A DNA stretch of 64,000 nucleotides. It comes from Nematostella vectensis (Eukaryota; Cnidaria; Anthozoa; Actiniaria; Edwardsiidae). The position numbers and the translations under genes are program-made. Under the pieces are notes generated by a model, which saw only the letters and a program-made list of their open reading frames with translations, had not been told where the DNA came from and ran no database searches. The stretch is from positions 11,880,856 through 11,944,855 of the forward strand of contig NC_064040.1 of NCBI RefSeq assembly GCF_932526225.1. Direction: 5' to 3'. How positions within the stretch are numbered: the stretch's first letter is position 1; each line of letters opens with the position of its first letter. Below, one piece after another: positions 1 through 10,544 of this stretch.

Positions 1-425
1 TTTTAATGTCTCCACGCACATACATGCGCGCTTAGTTTTGAAGTCTCCACACACATACATGCGCGCTTAGTTTTGATGTCTCCATGCACATACATGCGCG
101 CTTAGTTTTGAAGTCTCCACACACATACATGCGCGCTTAGTTGTGATGTCTCCACACACATACATGCGCGCTTAGTTTTGATGTCTCGCACGCACATACA
201 TGTGCGCTTAGTTGTGATGTCTCCACGCACACTAATGCGCGCTTTGCTTTGATGTCTCCACGCGCACACATGCGCGCTTAGTTTTAATGTCTCCACGCAC
301 ATACATGCGCGCTTAGTTTTGATGTCTCCACGCACATACATGCGCGCTTAGTTTTGATGTCTCCCCGCACATACATGCGCTCTTTGCTTTGATGTCTTCA
401 CGCACATACATGCGCGCTCCTTCCT
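1..425. repeat. 35-bp minisatellite, about 12 copies, truncated by window start
   Basis: Tandem units of about 35 bp with cores such as TCTCCACGCACATACATGCG followed by CGCTTAGTTTTGATG. Units differ by a few substitutions and small indels. The array lies beyond the 3' end of the minus-strand helicase gene. Frames open across it only because of the repeat, so it is not coding. Confidence 0.95.
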
Positions 426-1001
426 ACACGTTTGCTTTAAGTTTTACTTGGATTTCAATAAAAATCAGCAGTAAAATATTTAATCATATTTTTAATACAC
501 CGTACATAAACCACTTTGTCACGTTTACTGTTCTCGCGTTTAATTGCGTTTCTTGTAGTCATCACTGTCTCTTAGATAGAACCCCTTTCGATTCCCCTCA
601 CATCTTCCTCGCCATATCCAATGGCGGATCCAAAGATTATCGCCAAATTCTTTGTTGCTGCCATCTCGGCAAATCCAAAATCCTTGTCTCGTTTGGGAAT
701 AGCGCGTAGTCAATCAAGCGTCTAAACCAATCGATGGCTTTCATGTTGTTGTTGTTTTTTTTTTTTTTGTGGCGCCATAAACCATTTGACTACAAAAAGC
801 AAAGAAATTGCTTGGCTAAGGTGGTATGACTGACTATGCGCTATCCCCAGTTGAAAAGAATTCGGCTATGAAGGTTATATAGAACCCACAAGATAAATCC
901 GCCACTGAATTTACTCACGACAACTTCCATGTCTTTGTGCGTTCTTTGCGACCACCATGACATTATATATCTCGCCATCTGTGTTTACATTGTGGCCAAG
1001 A
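426..1001. other. Intergenic DNA 3' of the helicase gene
   Basis: No convincing exon is seen. The segment must hold the helicase 3' UTR, because the stop codon is at 1002-1004 on the minus strand. A poly-T run lies near 755-770. A short stretch near 680-760 resembles 16680-16760 in inverted orientation, which suggests a dispersed repeat. Confidence 0.5.
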
Positions 1002-4000
1002 TTACTTTTTCCGTTTCTTCTTGCCTCCCTCTTTTATGCCCTTTTTCCTCTTGGCTGGTGGTGGTATCTTCACTTCTTGCTCATCTAGGTCGTCTTCGGG
1101 GGCACGCTTTTTCTTATCGTTTATCTCACGCAGTTCCTAAGCAGAGGCAAACACATTTATGTTTTCTTTCAATGAATCGCAGGCAAACGCCAAGGTAGAA
1201 TGCCAGTGTGCGCATAAAGTCGATCCCCCACGCGTAAAGAAAACATCCACAGCGTAAAAGATAGAGTATGCGTTACTAGAGATGTCACAACATCCCATGC
1301 GTGATAGTCACGACATCCCTTGCGTGATAGTCACGACATCCCATGCGTGATAGTCACAACATCCCATGCGTGATAGTCACGACATCCCTTGCGTGACGGT
1401 AGAATTACAAACTGCGGCAAGTGTTACTTATTAGATCATTTATTTTTGCCTTTTTTCAGATTGAAGTTTATCCTACTTAATATGATAGACAAGACAGTAC
1501 AAAAGCCGACATGTGGTTTTCTCAGCAGAATCGCACCAGTGTGTGACACATTTATGTGTGTGACACATTTACCAGACAAGTTGTGTTGTGTGACATGTTG
1601 CGTGACTGCTCACCATTCGCGCGTATCTCTGTGCCTCCGTGACGCGCTCCATCAGTAGCATCACCTCCTCCTCCACTGTCGGGTACTGAGGCAGCTTTTT
1701 CGCGATCAAGTGTTCGATTCTCTGGTACAACTCCACATCATACCTACACGCACCATCGACAAGGTAAAACGTTTACAAAGGCCACCAAAATCGAGATTAA
1801 GAGAATTAAGAGGGTAATTCCAAGGTCAGTGGAACTCCAAGGTCAATATTCAAGGTCAGATCAGATGAATGCCAAAAAGTAAACATGTGATTGACCCACT
1901 TACTGTGTAACAAACGTGACTGACCGCCCTGACCGCCCTGCACGCGCTGTTCGGCCAACACGGTGGATGTAATCCTAAAGAAACACAAAACCTTGTCTGA
2001 AAAAGTGTAAACCTATGACATGTGCCAATATGGAAAATATACACCATTTATCACACAATACATAAGCACAAAGTAAAACAAGGCATAGGGGCAGGTACTT
2101 AGTGTAGTCAAATATCTGTATCTACTGAAACATGGGTTAGATATTGCTAAAAAAAAACAATTGTCTACATACCTTTGAGTGTGTAGGAATATCAAAATTA
2201 ATGACAACATCAACATGGGGTATGTCAAGACCACGGCTAGCAACATCCGTCGCAACCAGAATAGACCTGCTTTTGCTTTTGAACTTATTCAATGCACCAA
2301 GTCGCTTGGACTGCAAGGGAAGCATCAGGCTACACATCAGTTACGAGCTCACATGCAAGTTAGATGGTGATTAGACTACTCTGTATCTCATTCAGTATTA
2401 GAATGAAGTGATAAGCATTCCTAACAGGGACTGTAGGCGCAGCCAACCCCTCTGATCATGCTATTTCAGACCTAGGACTCTCTTTGCACTCAACATTCTG
2501 GAGCCAGAATGTCGGGCGCAAAGAGAGCCCCAAGTCTGGACTATAATCTTGCCTGAGTAGAAACAAAACCCTTCTCTAATTCACTGGGCATAACCTTTAG
2601 ATATTTTCAATTATTTTAATGTCATACATGTTGTTGTGTCAAAGCTAATGCGGTACCTGACTCATTTGTCCATGAAGTGGAACAGCATCGAGTCCCAAAT
2701 TACGCAACATCAGGGTTACTCTATAAAACGGAAGTCAACAATTAGCCAAGATTTAGGCTATTTATTCAATAGGCAACTTGCACTAAGTAATTACATGACC
2801 TTTTGTGAGACAAATTCAAGCCAGAATAAACACAGATATGGCACAGAGACATAATGTCAGTGATAAAAAAATATTTCAATAAAAATAAGCCCTTTCTGAA
2901 AAAGAAAATTTCTTTGGGGGTAAGTTTTTACTACTGCAGTACATTTTGGGCTCTGCTTTCCAAGCTCACACCTCCAACCCATCACTTCTACACCTGAGTA
3001 CCACTCGCCCCTGGGAAGCAACCCCTATCTTGTCTTAATACATTAAGAAATCGCATATCCCATTAAATAACAGTTCATTACCTTTGAACATTGTTGCAGG
3101 TACCACAGAAGACCATAAAGGAATTCCCTGCAAGCTCATTGAGTACATAAACCAAGTAACAGTCCTACAAGATGTAGAAATAGGCTCAAATCAGCTTATC
3201 ACTTACTATTCATTTTGAAAAGCTTAAGACATAAAGTCTCGAAGATTTTGTACATACCGCATCCACATACAGAAGAGCTGATTCTCACCTTGAATTTTGA
3301 GGGAATGAACAGATAACTTTGCTGTAGTTTTTCTACTGTTTGATATCTATTCAAGGAGAATTGAAATGAAAACAATGTAAAAAAACAATTGGCAAAAAAT
3401 CAAAAAACAAACGTTAAAAAAACGTTATGCTCGTTGTTAAGAGTTAAAAGATAAAAGAGCCTTTGAGCTGAGCTGCACTTTTCAATCTTGAACAATCTAA
3501 TAGACAATAAACCTACTGTTTGTGCATTTTTTGTGTATTATGCTAACGTCGTATTATCCATGAGCCATATTTAATGCAAATGCATGCAAATAAATCGAGT
3601 CGATTGTTTTATCTTAATATGCATTCATTTGCATTGAATACAGCTCATGGATAATATGACGTTTGAACTTAGTCTTTGTTCCAAATAAAAACATTGACCC
3701 ACACCAGCAGACTGAGCTGGAACTAATTGTTTCAAATTAGCACCCCCCCTCTTTAGTCCTGACCCCTTGTTGCCAGTGCCCAGATTGCTATAATGCTTGT
3801 TATAAAAAAAGCACACACATACTTTGTTGCAACCTCTACTTTGACGGGTGCCTGGAGAGATGCCCTCTGGAGCTTTTGAACCTGGCAACCAAGCAAGCAA
3901 AAACGATAGAATTTGTGTTCTTCCCAACTGATAGTATTTATCATCAATACTCTTATTAATAATTATTTAGAGTAAAAAAGTTCTGAAGAAATTACATGTA

Positions 4001-7000
4001 GTGCTTATGTCAACCATGTTCTTAGCACTTCACTCCACAATTACTGTCAAAACTGTTGTATCGCGACCCGCATTTTCAAAACATGATTTGTTTTTGTCTT
4101 TTGGGATTTTCTGTTACGCCACTCAAATTATTCTAAGCCAATCAGATTCTTGCCATCTCTCGCCTAGTGCAGTTGCCTGGCTTTCTGTGGTGACACTGTC
4201 TGGTTTTCGTCCAGAGGAAAGCCAGGGAAGTGCACAAGGCGAGACTCTGATTGGCTCAGAATGGTTTTACTGATGGAACAAAACCAAAACAAATCGTGTT
4301 TTGAAAACGCGGGTCGCAATACAACCGTCGCGATAGTAAAATCCTAAATATCCAAAAATTAAATAGTCTTGGAACTGAGGAACACAAGCTTCTGGTAATA
4401 TATATTTAATGGTAAGTCAAATTCAAGGCATAGAAACAGAGAGTTGTCCCCATGTCTCGACCAGAATTGAACCTGTTTCAATGGAGTTGAGGGTCCCCAC
4501 AAAACTTTGAATAACTATCATTACCAGAAACAACAATAAAAACAACTTATTGTATACCCAGAACGAAAACAATACAGGTTACATGCAATTAGATAAAATA
4601 ATATACCTAATATATAATGCCATTGCCTATATTCTTTTTCTATTTCCTTTTTCAAAGTACATATATATCTTTTCTCTTTATTTCATTTTCTTTTTCTATT
4701 TTCTTTTCTTTTCTGTTTTTTTTTTTCTATATCTATCAATACAATGTACCTGGTAATCGTAAAAGAAAGGAGAAATAAGTAACACAACATATTTACCTTT
4801 TTAGTCATTGTTGCAGAAAACAAGAATGTTCTCCGTTCCTTTGGGATCACTTTGAGTAGTTTGTCTACCTACAGAGCAACAAACACAAAACAGAAGCAAA
4901 ATAACCGATAAGCAACTTAAACTGTTCAAGAAATAATCTATCTATTTAAATAAATTGCATATCAAGCACGTGAAAAGGAGTGATTATTGACACTATTCTA
5001 TACTGCGCCTAAGTCACAAGGACATGGTCAATATTTGAGACTTCCCTAGGGACTTCTCTAGTGCTTTTTGTCAGGAGTGGACTCATCCCTAACTACTGTA
5101 TACTTGACCCTGCCATACTCTTTACCTCTTTCTCAAAATCCATATTTAAAATTCTGTCCGCCTCATCCATTACCTGGATAATGACAAAGACACATTTACT
5201 TAGAGTCATGCTGAGGCAGATTTTGAAAAGGGGGATGAATAAGATTAAGTTTGAAACTTTAACTGTTACCATTATTCAAAAAAGAACGACCTCATATTTT
5301 TACCCACACCCACGCCCCCTATACCTTAGCTACCCCTTACATAACAATACAATACAAAAAAATGTTGTAAAAGAGCAAACATTTTTACATTTTATGCAAT
5401 CTTTAACAAATTGCCCTACAGTATTAATAACTAAGTTTTGTAGCTTGTAGAAAACACATAGAATGCCTTACGGATAACAGCCCCCTGTGTATTCCACTTT
5501 CTGGCAATCAAAAAGGACCTTTAACATTTCAGTACCTACCGTAGATGTTCACAGAAATAGTTAACCATGGGCAAAACTGTTGCCGCTTCCTTGGTTGTAA
5601 ATTCTTATATCCTACATGGGTACAGAAAGATAACTGATTCTCACCAGATATTTAAGAGTTCGTAGACTAAAGCCTTTTGTATTCTCAAGGTGGTCGATCA
5701 GTCGCCCAGGAGTGGCTGAACAAGAAATGAACAGAATACAGAAATCCAAACTTAGCAACATGAAAAGCACTAAGAACACAACTAAAAACATGTGATCTTG
5801 TTACCTAAATCCCTATTGGAAATGCTAAGGAAAAAGCTCATTTTTTGCTGTTTGCAAGTACAGATAACTATCCATGGACACTATCAAAAGAAGACAAACA
5901 ATAAACTTATGAATACCCTAATAACTGTTTTTCTTCCATAAATGGACTGACACATCTAAAGCTATAGATTGGGCTTCTGGAATAACACAGAAAAAAACTC
6001 AAAATTATGCGGGATTTTTTCTAAATTATGTGCCAAATTACATGGAAAATCAATTATTACACACTAAATTACGCAGGATTTTGCAATACATTTTTCTTTA
6101 AAAATCAAAATTTTGCAAGATTCTTTACTGTATTACGTGCTAAATTACACGGAATATCAACTGTTACGCCAAACTACATTTTGTACCAAAGGAAAGCACA
6201 ATTTTTGCACGAAAATATCTTATGCAAGTTTTCATTGGCTCCTAGCCACCAGCCAATTAAAAAAGGTATTTTATTATTAGTCCTAGGCCTTTGCAGTTTA
6301 GCAAAGAATGACTAGTCATTTTATTTGTTTTCGAAATTCAGTTCGAAATATCACACTCCTACGATGAAATATGTCTTTATTACGATAAATAGAGGTAAGA
6401 ACCCTAAAAGAACACATTAGCTGTGCACTTAAATTTCAAAATTTAGCCAAATTATGCGGAAATTTTTGGATTACGCGAAGAAAGCCAAATTATGCGCTTC
6501 CGCACTATAAAATGTTTTCTCTTTTCTGAAAACTAACAATACTATTAATCATGTGAGACTGTTAATAATAAAAATTGGCGTAACATTTCATAAGCAAGGC
6601 TTGATTTTAATAACCAAATAAAGTGCAATTATAACTGTTAAAATAAACATCACCAAATTTCCTCTAGTTGAACTACATTATTCTATTGTTATTCTATTGC
6701 ACTTAACTTATCTATTGCACAGTTCTTCATGCTGAACAGTTTTTCTTTTTTTCAGATGGACCTATTTTTTTTTTTGTTTAGATGGGGTTTTATGATAGAT
6801 TATCCACTCATCAATAAAGCTTTTATAAACTACCTGTAAAATAAAAATACTCACCAATGATAATATGGGGCTTTTTGGCGAGCATCAAGGCTTGAGACAT
6901 CATGTCTATGCCTCCAACAATAACGGCTAAAAGAAACAAAAACATCTCAGAAAAACTGGTGACTTGGCTCATCTCAATAAGATAGCCTTATAGTATGTAT

Positions 7001-10000
7001 GTACTTCTTATGCATCCATGACTGAGTTCATTACAATGACTATCCATAGCACAAATTAGCACTTTACTGAAAATACAGTGTATGCGAATCTATAGGCAGG
7101 TCTGCATTGGTCACCGAAATGACTGGCTTTTCAGGCCAAAAACTCGCATGTACTGATGCTATACAATAATTTTTCATATCCACCATAACTTAAACCAATA
7201 GATGAACAGTATTTTGTGTGGCCAGGGTTAAAACCAACTTTGCTGATCCATTGAGTGTCTATTTACACAGATTTCAAATAAGGTTGAGCTGTGTGTTGAA
7301 ACCAGCATTGCTTCATGGGTATTAAATAAATAAAAAAAATTGGAGTAAATAAAAACAAACACAGATTTTAAAAGCTTTAGCATTCTTGTTTATGTACTTC
7401 TAGACATTCACATGGCGTTCAGAGACAAGGATTCTGTCATACCCATGAACCACTGCAGGTTACAATATATTGATTCGCGGGTGCAACCTTTATTGAAATA
7501 AGTGTGTACTATAACTGAAACTTTTTTGGCCATTTCATTTAGTCTCTATTTATAGTATACTAAAACTAAAAACAAATTTGGCTTCTACTTTGTTGAGTTT
7601 CTATTCATACAATACTGAAAGAATTTATTTCTATCATTGATATCTTAATAAGTACTTTTTCATTAATCGCTTGATTAATTAAATTATCATTATATGACAA
7701 GTTCCTTCATTTAGAGGCGTACAGTAGATGTAGATGATACTTCACGTAATCTCTGTATACAGTAGGATCTATAGTAATCTATAGTACAAGAAGTCTGCCA
7801 AGTTCTATTTTTTGAATCTCACCACACTTAACTCCTATACCAGAGCCCAGAGCCTCACACTGCTCAGATATCTGGAATGCAAGCTCACGGGTGGGTGTAA
7901 GAATCAGGGCGAACAGGCGCTGGGGGTTGTCCAGTAGTGCCTGTAGGATCGGCAATGCAAAAGCACCAGTTTTACCAGACCCCGTCTCAGCCAAACCAAT
8001 GACATCTTTGCCTAAAATGATACATGCATAAAAGATATCAACAATCATTAGGGAGTGGTTTTGCAAAGAGAAAAAAACAGTTTTTTTTTTACACCAATAA
8101 AAAAGCATAGTTTTTGCTTATTGCCTAACATTTTTTAAAGGCCCATTTTTCTTACCAATGGGAAACGTGATGGAAAGGAAGCAGAGATAGTAAACTGTTT
8201 ATATGTGCATGCTCTTCATCCTCTATGAAGATGCAAGCTTACATCTTTGCTTCCCACTTCATCCCCGTTTACTTTGCTATTGAAAAGATGTCTTAGAAAA
8301 TTGTGAAATGATTTCTCTTTATCACCATATTTGACTGAACCTTAGTATATTTGTTAGACATTCCGAAGCATAAATTTAACTCATTTTGCAATCCATCTAC
8401 AATAAGCTTACATATAGTTCATCGAATGATTCTGGTATATGAGACATTACTTAACCCTGTAGTCGACCTTTCTTAACCCTGTAGCCGAAATTACTTAACC
8501 CTGTAGTCTACTTTACTTAACCCTGTAGTCGACATTACTTAACCCTGTAGTCAACATTAAGGTAGTCGTACCTATTATCAGACAGTGCCCTATTATCGGA
8601 CGCTCAAAAAAAACATAAATATTTCAAACAATAGGAAACCAGCCAAAAAATGACCCAACGAGAAAACATGTATTCCAAACCTTTTACAAGTGCTTATTGT
8701 TTTGCAAAAACTAATAAAAATATCCAAGATTTACAGATCCTGATGAAAGTCGCTCAGCGAATCTGCCATTTTGTTGTTGATCTCCCAGAATGCTATTTGG
8801 CCGCTGTTTTAGTAGACACTTTCCGTGTAGTCTACATTACTTTACCGTGTAGTCTACATTACTTTACCGTGTAGTCTACATTACTTCACCCTGTAGTCAA
8901 CATTACTTAACCCTGTAGTAAACATTACTTAACCCTGTAGTCAACATACTTAGCCCTGTAGTCTACATTACTTAACCCTGTAGTCAACATAACTTTAGCC
9001 TGTAATCAACATTACTTTACCCTGTAGTCAACATTACTTCACCCTGTAGTCAACATTACTTTACCCTGTAGTCAACATTACTTTACCCTGTAGTCAACAT
9101 TACTTTACCGTGTAGTCAACATTACTTTACCCTGTAGTCAACATTACTTTACCCTGTAGTCAACATTACTTTACCCTGTAGTCAACATTACTTTACCCTG
9201 TAGTCAACATTACTTTACCCTGTAGTAAACATTACTTAGCCCTGTAGTCAACATTACTTTACCCTGTAGTCTACATTACTTTACCCTGTAGTCAACATTA
9301 CTTTACAGTGTAGTCAACATTACTTTACCCTGTAGTCTACATTACTTTAACCTGTAGTCAACATTACTTAACCCTGTAGTCTACATTACTTAACCCTGTA
9401 GTCAACATTACTTAGCCCTGTTGTCTACTTTACTTTACCGTGTAGTCAACATTACTTTACCCTGTAGTCAACATTACTTAACCCTGTAGTCAACATTACT
9501 TTACCCTGTAGTCAACATTACTTTACCCTGTAGTCAACATTACTTTACCCTGTAGTCTACGTTACTTAGCCCTGTAGTCAACATTACTTTACCCTGTAGT
9601 CAACATTACTTAGCCCTGTAGTCTACATTACTTTACCCTGTAGTCTACATTACTTAACCCTGTAGTCTACATTACTTAGCCCTGTAGTCTACATTACTTA
9701 ACCCTGTAGTCAACATTACTTTATCGTGTAGTCAACATTACTTAGCCCTGTAGTCAACATTACTTAACCCTGTAGTCTACATTACTTTACCCTAAAGGCG
9801 ACATTACTTAACCCTCTGGTCGACATTTCGTACCTTGTAGAGCAACGGGAATCGCCTCGCGTTGAATCTTCGACGGCGTCTTCCATCCAAGTTGCTTGCA
9901 AGCTTCACAAAGTGCATCCACAACTCCCTAAAATCAAACACCATAGAAATAAAGATACATCGCTAAAGACTTGATATTCTTCTACTAACTTATGATATAA

Positions 10001-10081
10001 AAATAAACACATTCACGCTCATACCAGGGATTTGAAGGTAGTTTTGTCGTCTTCAATGGCAGACTCCATGTTCGCCGCCAT
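1002..10081 (-). CDS. DDX47: DEAD-box RNA helicase DDX47 (yeast Rrp3 orthologue), complete, 15 exons
   Basis: ATP-dependent RNA helicase of the DDX47/Rrp3 family, which acts in the nucleolus in pre-rRNA processing for the small ribosomal subunit (family knowledge). Coding exons in order: 10025-10081, 9834-9927, 7823-8011, 6855-6926, 5645-5715, 5126-5173, 4797-4868, 3823-3881, 3289-3346, 3082-3164, 2657-2720, 2173-2310, 1904-1974, 1614-1743, 1002-1136. Phases match at every junction and the total is 1,341 nt (446 aa), close to the roughly 455 aa usual for animals. Visible motifs: Q-motif region with GWKTPSKIQ, motif I AETGSGKT, Ia PTRELA, GG, TPGR, II DEAD (VMDEADRIL), [16 protein letters not shown], and [13 protein letters not shown]. 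The C-terminal exon is lysine-rich and basic (KKKRKK before the stop), suggesting nucleolar localisation. Intron 2 holds a large 22-bp array beginning at the splice donor. Confidence 0.95.
1278..1400. repeat. 23-bp tandem repeat in helicase intron 14
   Basis: About five copies of a unit with core GTGATAGTCACGACATCCC, differing at one or two positions. It lies within the intron between the last two coding exons. A weak resemblance to the sequence just inside the donor at 1613 (TCACGCA and ATGTC shared) is not enough to claim a common origin. Confidence 0.85.
2466..2545. mobile_element. 75-80 bp palindrome, miniature relative of the 11133-11759 element
   Basis: A near-perfect inverted repeat starting CAGACCTAGGACTCTCTTTG and ending CAAAGAGAGCCCCAAGTCTG, with almost no spacer. 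Both arms match the terminal 36 bp or so of the foldback element at 11133-11759. It lies in intron 11 of the helicase gene. It is probably an extreme internal-deletion derivative of the same transposon family. Confidence 0.75.
3541..3668. mobile_element. Foldback MITE, about 125 bp (family shared with 47787-47878)
   Basis: Terminal inverted repeat with core GTATTATCCATGAGC on the left and GCTCATGGATAATATGACG on the right, around an AT-rich centre with octamer-like ATGCAAAT motifs. Located in intron 8 of the helicase gene. A second copy with the same CCATGAGC...GCTCATGG arms lies at 47787-47878. Confidence 0.75.
4041..4338. mobile_element. Foldback MITE, about 300 bp
   Basis: Inverted terminal repeats of about 45 bp: the left arm contains TTGTATCGCGACCCGCATTT and the right arm contains AACGCGGGTCGCAATACAA. 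A second inverted pair lies inside (CCAATCAGATTCTTGCC versus GCGAGACTCTGATTGG). No transposase frame is present. It lies in intron 7 of the helicase gene. The target duplication could not be fixed with confidence. Confidence 0.75.
7255..7510. mobile_element. Foldback repeat, family shared with 29925-30150
   Basis: The left arm near 7265-7322 (ATTTCAAATAAGGTTG ... CTTCATGGGTAT) is the approximate reverse complement of the right arm near 7438-7503 (ATACCCATGAACCACTGCAG ... CAACCTTTATTGAAAT). The same arms occur downstream of the HEAT-repeat gene at 29925-30150. Ends are approximate. Confidence 0.55.
8448..9830. repeat. 22-bp minisatellite in helicase intron 2, splice-donor-like unit
   Basis: About five units at 8448-8562 and about 44 units at 8818-9830, separated by unrelated DNA (8563-8817). 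Read on the coding (minus) strand the unit is CTACAGGGTAAAGTAATGTT with variants. The array abuts the exon 2 donor at 9834, whose junction reads CTACAAG|GTACGAAATGTCG, so the unit resembles the exon end plus the intron start. Most units carry a GTAAAGT or GTTAAGT donor-like string. Confidence 0.95.
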
Positions 10082-10544
10082 TTTGTTTTTCTGTTTGCAC
10101 GTGGATTGTGGGAAAGCACAGGGAGCCCAAATCGCGACAACTTTATTTTGCTTTAATTTTGATTACCTTTTTTGCATGTTTTGGATGAAATCATAAAATG
10201 TTATAGGTAACTGAATCATCTTCTATTGATCATATTAGCTATATTGGGCTATTGAAAAAGAATGGAAATAGAAATGCAAAAGATATTTCCTTTTTCGGTG
10301 TAAGTCCGGGAGCCCTGTGGTAAGATCCTCTCGTCGCCCTAGCGACAGAAAGAACAAGATGGCCGCTGCCATTAGCACCAATAAACATTTGATTGCTGCA
10401 TTATAACGCCTCACTGAAAGGTAGCATAATATATTTGACTGTAACACACCATACTAGTTTTTCACGCGGTATGCTAGTCTCCTTGACTTTGAACAATGGA
10501 ACAGCATCTTTATTCGAAGGTTTTTCATCGCTTGTTTTCGTAGC
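10082..10544. promoter_or_regulatory. Divergent promoter region between DDX47 and the HEATR4-like gene
   Basis: 463 bp separate the two oppositely oriented start codons. The helicase start codon sits inside an AAAATGGCGGC string on the minus strand, and a related CAAGATGGCCGC lies at about 10352-10364. Both resemble YY1-type elements common in animal housekeeping promoters (family knowledge). No clear TATA box is seen. A shared bidirectional promoter is inference from geometry. Confidence 0.5.

Noticed and set aside
8448-9830. CRISPR-like regular repeat
   Set aside because: Units are directly adjacent with no spacers, in an animal intron. The same applies to the arrays at 17255, 24160 and 52975.
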